The notes beneath the pieces are model-generated. The model saw only the letters and a list, made by a program, of their open reading frames with translations. It made no database searches and was not told the DNA's origin. From Desulfurobacterium sp. TC5-1 (GTDB lineage: Bacteria; Aquificota; Aquificia; Desulfurobacteriales; Desulfurobacteriaceae), in the NCBI RefSeq assembly GCF_000421485.1, contig NZ_ATXC01000001.1, positions 1,295,087 to 1,359,086 of the forward strand: a stretch of 64,000 nt of DNA. The letters run 5' to 3'. Positions 27,062 through 36,687 of the stretch are shown here, in pieces. Position numbers and translations under genes: made by a program. Numbering within the stretch: the stretch's first letter is position 1; every line of letters starts with the position of its first letter.

Positions 27062-27922
27062 CTAACCTTTAACTTTAAAGAATTTCTTAAGCTTACTCCA
27101 GAAACTGGGTGATTCTTCTCTTATAACCTCACCGGTCTCTAAAGAAGCTATCTCTTTAATTGCCAGTGTGTAGGGATCGGAGGGAAAAGCAGTTGCAACA
27201 GGTTCTCTGTACCTTACGGATATTTTAACATTACTGGACTCCGGCAAAATGCCCGCCGTTTTCGGTCTGAAGGAAAAAAATTTTTCGCAAGAGGCTGTTA
27301 TCCTTTCAAGAATTGAAAAACACTCATTCTTATTTCTGCACATATTGGCCACAAGTTTTATATTTTCATAGTTGTACAGCTTATAAAGACTCTTTATAAG
27401 AGCATACGCATCTGTTATCGCTGTTGGCTCCGGAACTGTTACAACATAAGTGGTATCAGAGGAAACAGCAAATTTTAAAACATTTTCATTTATACCGGCA
27501 GATGCGTCAAGAATAATAAAATCATAGTTGTCCGAAATCTTCTCAAGTTTATTTATAACAGTGATAACATCCAAATCTTCCAGCTCCTGAAAGGTATCTA
27601 TTCCGGAAAAACCAAGAAGCACATCAAGTTTTTCAAAATGCTGGATCAATTCCTGAATATCTACCCCCTTCATCAACATCTTTAAATTTCTGTCCGGCCT
27701 TAGACCAAGAAGAACATGTACATTGCCCAATCCAACATCACCGTCAAGAAGGAGAACCTTCTTATCAAAAACATCAGCAAGAACATAAGAAAAATTTACA
27801 GAAAAGTTGGTTTTACCCACTCCTCCCTTACCACTTGCAACACAGATAAATTTTGCCCTTCTCTTTTTAGGATTATGTCTCTCCTTAACTAACTCTATTA
27901 ATTTTTCTGCCTGAATGTTCAT
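27062..27922 (-). CDS. flhG: flagellum number regulator FlhG (MinD-like ATPase)
   Basis: The 286-aa protein has the deviant Walker A motif ASGKGGVGKTNFSVNFS near residue 32, the A' block KVLLLDGDVGLGNVHVLLGL and the Walker B-like DFIILDASAGI, all typical of the FlhG/YlxH branch of MinD ATPases. FlhG restrains flagellar number by acting on FlhF and C-ring assembly. It overlaps flhF by four bases (ATGA), the conserved flhF-flhG pair. Confidence 0.94.
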   Translation of the reverse strand: MNIQAEKLIELVKERHNPKKRRAKFICVASGKGGVGKTNFSVNFSYVLADVFDKKVLLLDGDVGLGNVHVLLGLRPDRNLKMLMKGVDIQELIQHFEKLDVLLGFSGIDTFQELEDLDVITVINKLEKISDNYDFIILDASAGINENVLKFAVSSDTTYVVTVPEPTAITDAYALIKSLYKLYNYENIKLVANMCRNKNECFSILERITASCEKFFSFRPKTAGILPESSNVKISVRYREPVATAFPSDPYTLAIKEIASLETGEVIREESPSFWSKLKKFFKVKG

Positions 27923-29085
27923 AAATCCCCTAAAAGATAATCAGCTACTTTTTTCGGTGTTAATAGTTTTATATCCTCAGGAACCCTTTGCCCGGTACTG
28001 AGGTAAGAAAGTGAAAGTTCAGTTTTAACAGGCAGGTTTAAAAGTATGCCGGGCTTTCGGGTCTCGTCAATCTTTGTAAGCAAAAGAGCTGTAACGGGAA
28101 ATATAGACCTGTATCTGTTAACCACTTCTATGGCTTCTTCGTTGCTGTAGTTACAACTTATAACCAGGTTAACCTCCATCTCTTTTTCCGAACCGTGAAG
28201 TATGGCTTTTATTTCGCCCAGCCTCCAATAATCGTAATGACTCCTGCCAACGGTATCTATGAGAATAACATCAACATCCGTAAGATTGGCAAGCGTCTCT
28301 TTCAACTTCCTGCCTTCAGATACGGTAAAAAATGGTATGTTTAAAATATTGGCATACATGCGCCCCTGTTGAATGGCACCAACCTTGAATGTATCAATAC
28401 TAACAACCCCAACTTTTAACTGCTGATTTATCACAAGATCAGAAGCTATCTTAAAAAGATTCGTCGTTTTTCCAACACCGGTCGGACCAACAAAAGCAAC
28501 TATTTTGGGCTTATTCTCCGCAGAAATCCTACCCGTAAACTTTATCTTTTCTGCAATGCCCTTTTCAAGAGCCTCTTTCAAAGTGGGAACGCTTAAATCT
28601 AACTTTCCCGTTTCAAGATCAAGACCGCAGGCTGGCTCAACAATTTCCCTGGCAACGTCAGGAAAAACATTTTTTGATTCTAAAATCCTCAAAAGTTCAA
28701 GAGCATCACCCGTGAACTCATGAAAATTTATATTAACAGAAGGGGGAGGAACGGCAGATTTTATATGGGACGGAAGGTCTGCTGGAGGAACATAAGGCGA
28801 AAGTACCTCCTGTTGACTCTTTTCAGGTGATTGTTTTATCTCCTCTTTTAACTCTGAAAGGAGAGCTTTTAGAGTGTCCAATTCCTCTTTCAAAGCCTTA
28901 GTTTCATCTTCCTTCCTATCCGCCTCCTTAAAAAAGAGCCTGTAGTATTTTTTCTTCTTAAAAGGTAATAGTCCTGACCTGGTCTCTACCTCATAATAAA
29001 GAATCTCTATGTCATTACCATAGGACGCCTTTGCTTTCTCTATCAGAGCCTCAAGATTCTCACCTTCAAGGATTTTAACAGACAT
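27919..29085 (-). CDS. flhF: flagellar biosynthesis GTPase FlhF
   Basis: FlhF is an SRP-family GTPase that sets flagellar placement. The G domain shows AFVGPTGVGKTTNLFKIA (P-loop), VGVVSIDTFKVGAIQQ and VILIDTVGRSHYD (G3), after a basic N-terminal region. The frame opens at an ATG at 29109, but GGGAGG directly ahead of the ATG at 29085 and the family-like opening MSVKILEGENLEALIEKA favour the later start (388 aa). It is the first gene of the flagellar cluster, with a TATAAT box at 29127-29132 upstream. Confidence 0.93.
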   Translation of the reverse strand: MSVKILEGENLEALIEKAKASYGNDIEILYYEVETRSGLLPFKKKKYYRLFFKEADRKEDETKALKEELDTLKALLSELKEEIKQSPEKSQQEVLSPYVPPADLPSHIKSAVPPPSVNINFHEFTGDALELLRILESKNVFPDVAREIVEPACGLDLETGKLDLSVPTLKEALEKGIAEKIKFTGRISAENKPKIVAFVGPTGVGKTTNLFKIASDLVINQQLKVGVVSIDTFKVGAIQQGRMYANILNIPFFTVSEGRKLKETLANLTDVDVILIDTVGRSHYDYWRLGEIKAILHGSEKEMEVNLVISCNYSNEEAIEVVNRYRSIFPVTALLLTKIDETRKPGILLNLPVKTELSLSYLSTGQRVPEDIKLLTPKKVADYLLGDL

Positions 29086-29126
29086 ACCTCCCTGCTCTCC
29101 TTCTTCCATTTTTCTTTACAGAAGTT

Positions 29127-29132
29127 ATTATA
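29127..29132 (-). promoter_or_regulatory. candidate -10 box for the flagellar cluster
   Basis: The minus-strand hexamer at this position is a perfect TATAAT, about 40 nt before the preferred flhF start. No convincing -35 hexamer is seen 16-18 nt further upstream (AAAAGC-like). A sigma-70 promoter with a weak -35 is the simplest reading. Confidence 0.4.
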
Positions 29133-29213
29133 ACCCATTTTCCTCTTTTGCTTTTCTCTGTGCTATTATTTTCGTTGCAGAAGAGTATTCACAGCCCGAC
29201 AGGAGGATGAACA

Positions 29214-31967
29214 ATGTACGACTTTAAAAATATTGAAAAAAAGTGGCAGAATATATGGAACGAAAAAAAGACGTTTAAATCAGAAGCTGATAAAAAGAAA
29301 AAGAAATACTACGTCCTTGAAATGTTCCCCTACCCATCAGGCAAAATACATATGGGACATGTCCGAAACTACACTATCGGTGATGTAATAGCAAGGTTCA
29401 AAAGAATGTTCGGATTCAACGTTATACATCCAATGGGCTGGGATGCATTTGGCCTTCCAGCAGAAAACGCAGCAATTAACAGAGGTGTTCACCCGAGAGA
29501 CTGGACATTAAGCAATATAGATTACATGAAAAAAGAACTTAAAAGACTCGGTTTCTCTTATGACTGGGATAGAGAAATAGCAACCTGCCTTCCGGATTAC
29601 TACAGGTGGAACCAGTGGATATTCCTCAGGATGCTTGAAAAAGGGATAGCTTATCGTGCAAAAACAACCGTTAACTGGTGTCCAAACTGTCAAACGGTTT
29701 TAGCAAATGAACAGGTAGATGAAGATGGAGGATGCTGGCGTTGCGGAACAACCGTTGAACAAAAGGAGATAGACAGCTGGTATTTGAAAATCACCGATTA
29801 CGCTGAAGAGTTATTAAAAGATCTTGAACTTCTGAAAGGCCACTGGCCAGATCCGGTAATAGAGATGCAGAGAAATTGGATAGGAAAAAGTACAGGTGCA
29901 AGGATAAAATTCCCGATAAGAAAAAGCGATAGACCTGAAGGTATAGAGGCAATAGAGGTATTCACGACAAGGCCTGACACCCTCTTTGGCGTAACTTACT
30001 TAGTTTTAGCTCCAGAACATCCCTTTGCCGAAAAACTTGCAAAAGAAGAACAGAAAGAAAAAGTAAAAGCGTTTATAGAAAAAATGAGAAGAACCGAGAA
30101 GAGGAAAAGAACGACAGGCGAGCTTGAAAAAGAAGGTGTTTCCACAGGTTCTTACGTTATCCATCCCCTAACCGGCGAAGAGATACCTGTCTATCTTGCA
30201 AACTTTGTTCTTATGGACTACGGAACAGGTGCCGTCATGTCCGTTCCAGCCCACGATCAGAGAGATTTTGAGTTCGCAAAGAAGTACAATCTTCCAATAA
30301 AAATCGTCATCTCACCAGAAGACGAAGAGCTTTCACCAGAAACAATGGAAAAAGCTTACGAGAAACCTGGAATAGTCGTAAACTCCGGTAAATTTAACGG
30401 AATGAAAAGCACCGATGCAAAGAGAGCAATAACAGAAGAACTTGAAAAGAAAGGACTTGGAAGGAAGACCGTTCAGTACAGATTGAGAGACTGGAACATC
30501 TCCAGACAGCGTTACTGGGGAACGCCTATTCCCGTTATCTACTGTGAAAAGTGCGGAATCGTACCGGTACCAGACGAAGAACTTCCAGTAAAACTGCCTG
30601 AAAACGTTGAATTTACAGGCGAAGGAAATCCCCTCTCAAAAGTTGAATCTTTCGTAAATACAACATGTCCAAAGTGTGGAAGTCCCGCAAAAAGAGAAAC
30701 CGACACAATGGACACATTCTTTGATTCTTCCTGGTATTTCTTAAGGTACTGTTCCCCGAAATTTGAAAAAGCACCGTTTGACACAGAAAAGGCCGAATAC
30801 TGGATGGTGGTTGACCAGTATATCGGAGGTATAGAACACGCCGTTTTACACCTGCTCTACTCACGATTCTTCACAAAAGTTCTGAGGGACTTAGGTCTGT
30901 TTAAAGCCGACGAAACACACCGTCAATACGACTTTTTCAAAGCAGGAGAACCTTTCCAGAACCTCCTCACTCAGGGAATGGTATGCAAAAGGTGGATAAA
31001 GGTAAAAACTGCTCTCTCTGTTCTCAACATTTCAGAAAGTGACGATATTGAGAAGCTGATAGAAGCTCTTGGCGGGAAAGGCGAAACAACCGGCAAAACC
31101 GTTGGTGAATTCCTCTCTGAAAACCGCATAGGCAGCGGCGATAACTTTCTCCTTGTTGTTACACATCCAGAGATAGAAAAGCACCTCAATAATCCAGAAG
31201 AGGTACTTGAAAACCTGGTAAAAGAGTACGGCGAACTTTCAAAGATGAGCAAGTCAAAACTTAACATAGTCAACCCTGCTGAAATGATAGAACGCTACGG
31301 CGCCGACGCCACAAGACTTTACATACTGTTCGCCGCTCCACCAGAAACAGAATTCGAGTGGAAGATGGAAGACATAGACGGTGCCTACAGATTTTTAAGG
31401 AGAGTCTTCACCTTTGTTGAAGAAAACAAAAACCTCTTCTCAAAAGAGATAAAAAGCACAAGGCTTTCAAAGACCGGAAGAGAATTAAGGCGCAAAACCC
31501 ACGAAACACTCAAAAAGGTAACTGACGAATTCAACGAAAGGTTCAAGTTTAACACCGCAATCGCAGCAATAATGGAACTCTTTAACGCAATATCCCGATT
31601 TAAACCCGAAAAAGAAGGCGATGAAAATGCTTTGAAAGAAGCAATAGAACTTCTCATAATAATGCTTTCCCCGGTTGCTCCTCACATAGCGGAAGAGATG
31701 TGGGAAATGACGGGGCACAAAACACTCATATCGACGGAAAAGTGGCCAGAAGTTGATGAAAAGGCACTTGTCAAAGATGAGATAGAACTGCCTATCCAGA
31801 TAAACGGAAAGGTTAGAGATAGAATAACCGTTGCTCCTGACACTGGTGAAGAAGAACTGAAAAAACTTGTATTTGAAAGGGAAAAGGTCAAAAAATATAT
31901 GGAAGGCAAAGAGCTAAAGAAATTCATCTACGTCAAAGGAAGATTGATAAATGTGGTTATTAAGTAG
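29214..31967 (+). CDS. leuS: leucyl-tRNA synthetase (single chain)
   Basis: LeuRS charges tRNA-Leu. The 917-aa class I synthetase has the HIGH-type motif H46-M-G-H49 after PYPSGKI, a zinc-binding knuckle ([14 protein letters not shown]), the CP1 editing domain (about residues 225-420, [20 protein letters not shown]), and the KMSKS loop at 677-681 ([10 protein letters not shown]). About 75 residues just before KMSKS form a leucine-specific insertion. Aquifex aeolicus LeuRS is split into alpha and beta chains; here the gene is unbroken. AGGAGG lies upstream of the ATG. Confidence 0.98.
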   Translation: MYDFKNIEKKWQNIWNEKKTFKSEADKKKKKYYVLEMFPYPSGKIHMGHVRNYTIGDVIARFKRMFGFNVIHPMGWDAFGLPAENAAINRGVHPRDWTLSNIDYMKKELKRLGFSYDWDREIATCLPDYYRWNQWIFLRMLEKGIAYRAKTTVNWCPNCQTVLANEQVDEDGGCWRCGTTVEQKEIDSWYLKITDYAEELLKDLELLKGHWPDPVIEMQRNWIGKSTGARIKFPIRKSDRPEGIEAIEVFTTRPDTLFGVTYLVLAPEHPFAEKLAKEEQKEKVKAFIEKMRRTEKRKRTTGELEKEGVSTGSYVIHPLTGEEIPVYLANFVLMDYGTGAVMSVPAHDQRDFEFAKKYNLPIKIVISPEDEELSPETMEKAYEKPGIVVNSGKFNGMKSTDAKRAITEELEKKGLGRKTVQYRLRDWNISRQRYWGTPIPVIYCEKCGIVPVPDEELPVKLPENVEFTGEGNPLSKVESFVNTTCPKCGSPAKRETDTMDTFFDSSWYFLRYCSPKFEKAPFDTEKAEYWMVVDQYIGGIEHAVLHLLYSRFFTKVLRDLGLFKADETHRQYDFFKAGEPFQNLLTQGMVCKRWIKVKTALSVLNISESDDIEKLIEALGGKGETTGKTVGEFLSENRIGSGDNFLLVVTHPEIEKHLNNPEEVLENLVKEYGELSKMSKSKLNIVNPAEMIERYGADATRLYILFAAPPETEFEWKMEDIDGAYRFLRRVFTFVEENKNLFSKEIKSTRLSKTGRELRRKTHETLKKVTDEFNERFKFNTAIAAIMELFNAISRFKPEKEGDENALKEAIELLIIMLSPVAPHIAEEMWEMTGHKTLISTEKWPEVDEKALVKDEIELPIQINGKVRDRITVAPDTGEEELKKLVFEREKVKKYMEGKELKKFIYVKGRLINVVIK

Positions 31968-32481
31968 GATTTTTCTCGTTTTGATAGTAGGTGCCGGCAT
32001 CAGCGGATGCGGCACCATAACCTACGTGGCAAAAAGAGAAGTTGTGAAACATGTTTACATTTCACCTGTAACAAACAGAACCCCTGAAGAAGGGATAGAT
32101 ATTCTCTTCACAAGGGCAGCAGACGACACCTTCTACACCGATTCCCGATTTGCCGTTGATAAAACGCCAATACCCGATGAAACTATAATCGTGAAACCGT
32201 CCGTTGACTCCATCTCCGCATTCTCAGTTGGATACAACGCAGACGACCAGGCAATAGAATACAGACTCAGCGTAACAGCCACAATCAAACTTATAAAATA
32301 TGGTTACAAAAAGCCCTTCAAAACATTCAAAATCACCTGCTACGGCTTTTACGATGCAACAGGAACACCTACAGAAGCAGAAATGAAAAGGAAAGAGTGT
32401 ATAGAAAGCATAGCAAAAGATATATTTAGAGAAGTTGGAGAAAAGCTCCTTGAAGGAGGAAGCGATGGAAAGAACAATTGA
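31951..32481 (+). CDS. lptE: LptE-like outer-membrane lipoprotein
   Basis: The 176-aa protein has a lipoprotein signal ending at C20 (GAGISGC) and a small alpha/beta domain with [19 protein letters not shown] and [14 protein letters not shown], the pattern of LptE/LptE-like proteins that plug LptD during LPS export. In enterobacteria lptE also follows leuS directly, and here the ATG overlaps the end of leuS by 17 nt, which supports the call. Overall similarity in this family is low, so a general lipoprotein remains possible. Confidence 0.7.
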   Translation: MWLLSRIFLVLIVGAGISGCGTITYVAKREVVKHVYISPVTNRTPEEGIDILFTRAADDTFYTDSRFAVDKTPIPDETIIVKPSVDSISAFSVGYNADDQAIEYRLSVTATIKLIKYGYKKPFKTFKITCYGFYDATGTPTEAEMKRKECIESIAKDIFREVGEKLLEGGSDGKNN

Positions 32482-33061
32482 CTGTACAGGCCTTGCATGT
32501 CCCCTGCCGGTTTTAAAAACGAAAGAAGCACTTGAAGAGATAGAGGAAGGTATAATAACTGTAATTGTTGACAACAAAGCGGCAAGGGAAAACGTAAAGC
32601 GCTTTGCTCAGAAACAGGGATGCACAGTAGATGTTGAAGAGAAAGATGGTCTCTTCTATGTAAAAGTGATAAAAGGATACACCTGCGAAATTCCACAACC
32701 GGAAGAAGAAAAAGAAAAGACAGGAAACTACGCCGTCCTTATAGCTTCAACCCATGTAGGCGAAGACAGAGAACTTGGCGAAATTTTAATAAAGGGCTTC
32801 ATAAAGACATTCCTCAACGCCGACCCGCTTCCAAAAGGCATAGTTTTAATAAACACTGCCGTGAAACTTGCATGCAAAGGTGGTGATAAAGAGATTTTAG
32901 AAGCGTTAAAAGAACTTCAGAAAAAAGGCGTAGAAATCATCTGTTGCGGAACATGCCTTAACTACTTCAACATACTTGATGACCTTGAAGTAGGTATAGC
33001 ATCCAACGCATACGACGTTGTTCAATTCTTAGCAAATGCAGACAGTGTTGTAAGGCTTTAA
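32465..33061 (+). CDS. yedF: selenium metabolism protein YedF (TusA domain plus DsrE-like domain)
   Basis: The first 70 residues are a TusA/SirA domain with the signature [19 protein letters not shown] and its reactive cysteine. The second half (NYAVLIASTHVGEDRELGEIL, then GVEIICCGTCLNYFNI) is DsrE-like. This fusion defines the YedF family found in selenium-using genomes, thought to handle sulfur or selenium transfer. The open frame starts at 32435, but AAGGAGG five bases before the ATG at 32465 gives the right start (198 aa). The Sec-containing selD at 54.2 kb supports a selenium role. Confidence 0.88.
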   Translation: MERTIDCTGLACPLPVLKTKEALEEIEEGIITVIVDNKAARENVKRFAQKQGCTVDVEEKDGLFYVKVIKGYTCEIPQPEEEKEKTGNYAVLIASTHVGEDRELGEILIKGFIKTFLNADPLPKGIVLINTAVKLACKGGDKEILEALKELQKKGVEIICCGTCLNYFNILDDLEVGIASNAYDVVQFLANADSVVRL

Positions 33062-33072
33062 GGGAGAATCCT

Positions 33073-33534
33073 ATGAAAGTTGTTATTCAGCGCGTAAAAG
33101 AAGGAAAAGTTGTGGTAAACGGCGAAACGGCAGGTGAAATAGGCAAAGGCATTGTTGCACTAATCGGATTTGAAAAAGGCGACATATACTCCTTCCTTGA
33201 AAAGATGGCAGAAAAGATAATAAACCTGCGAATCTTTGAAGACAAAGAAGGGAAAATGAATCTATCCTTAAAAGATATAAAAGGAAAACTTTTACTTGTT
33301 CCAAACTTTACACTTGCAGCAGACTGTAAAAAAGGCAGACGGCCAAGCTTTCAATCGTCCGAAAATCCGGAAGCGGCAAAAAAGATGTTTGATAAGTTTG
33401 TAGAAATATGTAGAGAACAGATACCTGTTGAAACCGGAATATTTGGTGCAGAAATGGAAGTTTACATCCTTAACGACGGCCCTGTAACCTTTATACTTGA
33501 CTCCAGAGAATTGTTCCAGGGAGGTCTGTCGTGA
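33073..33534 (+). CDS. dtd: D-aminoacyl-tRNA deacylase
   Basis: DTD hydrolyses D-amino acids from mischarged tRNA. The 153-aa protein starts with MKVVIQRVKEGKVVVNGE and carries LLLVPNFTLAADCKKGRRPSF (the SQFTL-type motif, here NFTLAAD) and the Gly-cisPro-type block near the C-terminus, NDGPVTFILDS. Length is normal. The stop overlaps the GTG start of the mscS-like gene. Confidence 0.96.
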   Translation: MKVVIQRVKEGKVVVNGETAGEIGKGIVALIGFEKGDIYSFLEKMAEKIINLRIFEDKEGKMNLSLKDIKGKLLLVPNFTLAADCKKGRRPSFQSSENPEAAKKMFDKFVEICREQIPVETGIFGAEMEVYILNDGPVTFILDSRELFQGGLS

Positions 33535-34610
33535 ACACCGGCTATGAAGTTTATCTGAAGTATCTCCCTGGCATGCTTTTTATTTCAGCTTCCTTTATAA
33601 CACTCAAGGTCAAAACTCCTGTAAACAGAATCCTAAAAAGAATCTTTTTAAAAGACAGAAGAATATCAAAAGTAGAAAAGCTAATTCTTGAACTATCCAA
33701 TCTTTTGAATTATATTCTGTCCACCTTTCTTTTTCACTTCGGCCTTCTTCAGTTTAACCCACCTCCTGTCTGGAAAAACGCAATCAACACAGGTGCATAC
33801 ACACTCTACATAGGGTTTGCAACATTAGCCGTACTTAAAACCGTTGACATCTTCATTGAATTCCTATCTGAAAGGGCAAAAAAGACCGTTCCCGTATCGG
33901 AAATTCCCCTGGTTGAAACTTACTTTTCCATGATCTCTAAAATAGTCAAAATTTTTACTGTCCTTATCTCCGCCATCATACTCTTAGACAAGCTCGGATT
34001 CAACGTAACATCCCTAATAACATCCTTAGGTGTAGGTTCTCTTGCTGTTGGTCTTGCCGCTCAGGACACGATTAAAAACTTTATATCCGGAATACTCCTT
34101 GTCACCGACAGACAGTTCAGGATCGGCGACAGGGTTTACATAAAAGACATCGACGTGGACGGCTACGTTTATGACATTGGTCTTAGAACTACGCGAATAA
34201 TAACCATATCCGGCAACAACCTTATAATCGTCCCGAACTCAAAACTCACAGAAGGCGTTATAGAAAACGCCCTTTATCCGGACATGAAGTTCAAAGATTC
34301 TGTAAAAATCGGCGTGGAATACGGAAGTGACGTTGAACTCGTAAAGAAACTTCTCCTTGAAGCAATAACCACGACAGACGGTGTCTTAAAAGAGCCACCA
34401 CCGTCTGTATTCTTTATAGACTTCGGCGATTCCGCCTTAATTTTCCAGGCATTTTACTACGTTAAAAAGAAAGACATTGCTTACGGCGTAAAATCAAAAA
34501 TAAACGAAAAAATAAACAAACTTTTTGCCGAAAATGGTATAAATATACCGTTCCCGTGTCAGACAAACTACTTTCCTGAGGGGGTCAAAATAAAAATTGA
34601 AAAGGAATAA
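33531..34610 (+). CDS. mscS: small-conductance mechanosensitive channel MscS family
   Basis: The 359-aa protein has about four N-terminal hydrophobic segments and the MscS pore helix SLGVGSLAVGLAAQDTIKN near residues 161-180, followed by the beta domain motif DRQFRIGDRVYI and the C-terminal alpha/beta vestibule. It should act as a tension-gated osmotic valve in the inner membrane. The start is GTG after GGGAGG and overlaps the dtd stop by four bases. Confidence 0.93.
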   Translation: MNTGYEVYLKYLPGMLFISASFITLKVKTPVNRILKRIFLKDRRISKVEKLILELSNLLNYILSTFLFHFGLLQFNPPPVWKNAINTGAYTLYIGFATLAVLKTVDIFIEFLSERAKKTVPVSEIPLVETYFSMISKIVKIFTVLISAIILLDKLGFNVTSLITSLGVGSLAVGLAAQDTIKNFISGILLVTDRQFRIGDRVYIKDIDVDGYVYDIGLRTTRIITISGNNLIIVPNSKLTEGVIENALYPDMKFKDSVKIGVEYGSDVELVKKLLLEAITTTDGVLKEPPPSVFFIDFGDSALIFQAFYYVKKKDIAYGVKSKINEKINKLFAENGINIPFPCQTNYFPEGVKIKIEKE

Positions 34611-35400
34611 CCTTTTCAGCATAAAAATGAGAGCTTCAAGTGAAAGAGAGCATATCTCCGGCGCAGAGAGAATCGTGCCGGAGAATGAAATCTCAAAAGT
34701 TGTAAAGGAGTTAACCGAAAGAGCTCTATATCATCCTAAAGGGAAACCTGATTCTATCCATATTAAGATAGAACTCCTTGAAAAATCCCCGATTTACTTA
34801 AAACTTTTAGACATCTACGAAATCGCTGACAGGGAAAATTACACGATAAAAGAGATTCTGACAGAACTGTTTAAAAAGGCAAAAATTGATAGCAATATTG
34901 GACTCTCAATATACAGAGCCTTAATAAGCGGAGCTTCGCCCGCCGGCACGGTAATGAGAGGCGCCATGATTGTTGACTGCCAGACCGGAATAAGGCTTGA
35001 ACCCGACAAGTTCAGAGGGATAAGAGCCTCCTACATGGACATTACGCCGGAAGCAGAAGAGAACCTAAAAAATCTGGTAGGTGAAAGGTTCACCCCGAAC
35101 ATGAAAGACGCTGTTGTCCTTTCAACAAAAGTACTAAGCCATCCTGACGTCATCGCTGAACTGTGCATATCTGACGATCCAGACTACACAACCGGCTACT
35201 TTTCAATTAAAGGTCTTGGCTACATAAGAATAAGAAACATAAAACCTTACGGACTATCAAAAGGCGGCAGAGCCTTCTTTGTAAAAGGAAAAATAAACAG
35301 AAAAGGGTTCATAGAATATATGGAAACAACGCCCGTTCTTATCAACGAAGTGGGGAACTATACTTTTGCACCTTTATCTTCAATTATTTTAGGCGCTTGA
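34597..35400 (+). CDS. bioW: 6-carboxyhexanoate-CoA ligase (pimeloyl-CoA synthetase) BioW
   Basis: BioW activates pimelate to pimeloyl-CoA, the entry to biotin synthesis in organisms without the BioC/BioH route. The start FSIKMRASSEREHISGAERIV is nearly diagnostic, and RALISGASPAGTVMRGA and RGIRASYMDI are further family blocks. The TTG at 34597 overlaps the end of mscS by 14 nt; a GGGGG site is 13 bases upstream, longer than usual. At 267 aa it is a little longer than typical BioW. No other bio genes are in the window. The 3' end overlaps the bactofilin gene by 43 nt. Confidence 0.93.
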   Translation: MKRNNLFSIKMRASSEREHISGAERIVPENEISKVVKELTERALYHPKGKPDSIHIKIELLEKSPIYLKLLDIYEIADRENYTIKEILTELFKKAKIDSNIGLSIYRALISGASPAGTVMRGAMIVDCQTGIRLEPDKFRGIRASYMDITPEAEENLKNLVGERFTPNMKDAVVLSTKVLSHPDVIAELCISDDPDYTTGYFSIKGLGYIRIRNIKPYGLSKGGRAFFVKGKINRKGFIEYMETTPVLINEVGNYTFAPLSSIILGA

Positions 35401-35786
35401 AAGGAGGCTATTTCCTTGTAAAAGCTACCTGAACTCACCTTTCCAGAAACGCTCGCACCAGCCTCAACAGTAAGATTTTTAACGGAAATTTCTCCGGTCA
35501 CAGATGCCGTCGATTTCAACTCTAAAGAGTCTGCATGGATGTTTCCTTTTACCGTTCCCTGAAGAATCAGAACATCGGCACGAACATTCCCCTTCACAAC
35601 TGCGGAAGAGCCAAGGATAACGTAATCCCCTTCTATGTCACCCTCTATCTCACCGTCAATCCTTACCTTACCTTCAGACTTTATGTTACCGGAAATTTTA
35701 AGCTCTTTTGAAAGAATGCTCTTTATCTCTGAACCTGCATAAGACTTTACAGGCTTCTTCCCTTTTTTATCGTTTTTTCCAAACAT
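35358..35786 (-). CDS. bactofilin (polymer-forming cytoskeletal protein)
   Basis: The 142-aa protein has the bactofilin core: a right-handed beta-helix of repeated short strands (GKVRIDGEIEGDIEGDYVIL, VVKGNVRADVLILQGTVKG) flanked by short polar tails. Bactofilins form filaments that scaffold cell-wall enzymes. It follows and overlaps an M23 peptidase by 20 nt, the same pairing as CcmA with Csd peptidases in Helicobacter, which suggests a role in cell shape. Confidence 0.95.
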   Translation of the reverse strand: MFGKNDKKGKKPVKSYAGSEIKSILSKELKISGNIKSEGKVRIDGEIEGDIEGDYVILGSSAVVKGNVRADVLILQGTVKGNIHADSLELKSTASVTGEISVKNLTVEAGASVSGKVSSGSFYKEIASFQAPKIIEDKGAKV

Positions 35787-36657
35787 TAGAAACCTCCAGA
35801 AATTTCATAGGATTAACCCACCTATCGTTTATCTCGATTCCGTAGTGAAGATGGGGCCCTGTGCTTCTGCCCGTATCTCCCATTTCACCTATAACCTGAC
35901 CAAGCTTAACTTTTTGTCCCGGTTTAACAAATATTTTCCTCAGGTGAGCATATATCGTTATATAACCGGATGGATGTTTAACTAAAACTACCTTTCCCCA
36001 GCCAGCCCACCATCCAGCTCTTATAACCTTACCGTCAGCAGTAACCCTTACAGGAGTTCCCGGCTTATTTGCTATGTCAATGCCCGGATGAAAAGCAAGC
36101 AGATGTGTAAAAGGATCCCTTCTAATGCCAAACTTTGAAGTGAGTCTTCCGTAAGCGGGAATCCCAAATGGATATTTCCTGAAATCAGATATAAGAGAAT
36201 CTATAACAGAAATGGAATCTGAAAGCTCTTCAGGACTCATGTTTTCAAGCGGTATGTAAATACCACCTTCTCCACTTTCTGAAGATGAGGAAAGAGAAAC
36301 CGGCGTTTTCAGTCCTGCCGTTTTCATTATAGAATCTATTACTTTTATCCTTTTTGCAAGCTCCTTAACAGTTTTATCTCTTTCTTCTTTTAGCTTCGCA
36401 ACTTCTAATGAAAGTCTCTTCTTAGTTGAAGAGAGCTCTGCAACCTGTTCCTTCAATTCCCTATTCTCGGAAGCCACCCTTTTAAAAGAAACGGTAGAAT
36501 GAACTGCTGTATATGTAACGAAAGTAAAAAGCACAAGCAAAAATGCTGCCAATGCTTTAATCTTTTTCCTCGAGAGATGATAGGTTTTTATCTCCCCTAA
36601 CTCACTCTCAATAACAATTATCTGAAACTTATCTCCCTTCAATCTCCTTCCTCGCAA
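35767..36657 (-). CDS. M23 family peptidoglycan endopeptidase
   Basis: The 296-aa protein has one membrane anchor near residues 33-52 (ALAAFLLVLFTFVTYTAV), a periplasmic coiled coil (about 58-110) and a LytM/M23 zinc peptidase domain with HPGIDIANKPG (HxxxD ligand pair) and GPHLHYGIE (HxH). It should cut peptide cross-links in peptidoglycan. The zinc ligands are intact, so it is predicted active. It is co-transcribed with the bactofilin gene. Confidence 0.94.
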   Translation of the reverse strand: MRGRRLKGDKFQIIVIESELGEIKTYHLSRKKIKALAAFLLVLFTFVTYTAVHSTVSFKRVASENRELKEQVAELSSTKKRLSLEVAKLKEERDKTVKELAKRIKVIDSIMKTAGLKTPVSLSSSSESGEGGIYIPLENMSPEELSDSISVIDSLISDFRKYPFGIPAYGRLTSKFGIRRDPFTHLLAFHPGIDIANKPGTPVRVTADGKVIRAGWWAGWGKVVLVKHPSGYITIYAHLRKIFVKPGQKVKLGQVIGEMGDTGRSTGPHLHYGIEINDRWVNPMKFLEVSNVWKKR

Positions 36658-36687
36658 AAAGTTTTGAAAATTTTAGCATAAAAAAAT

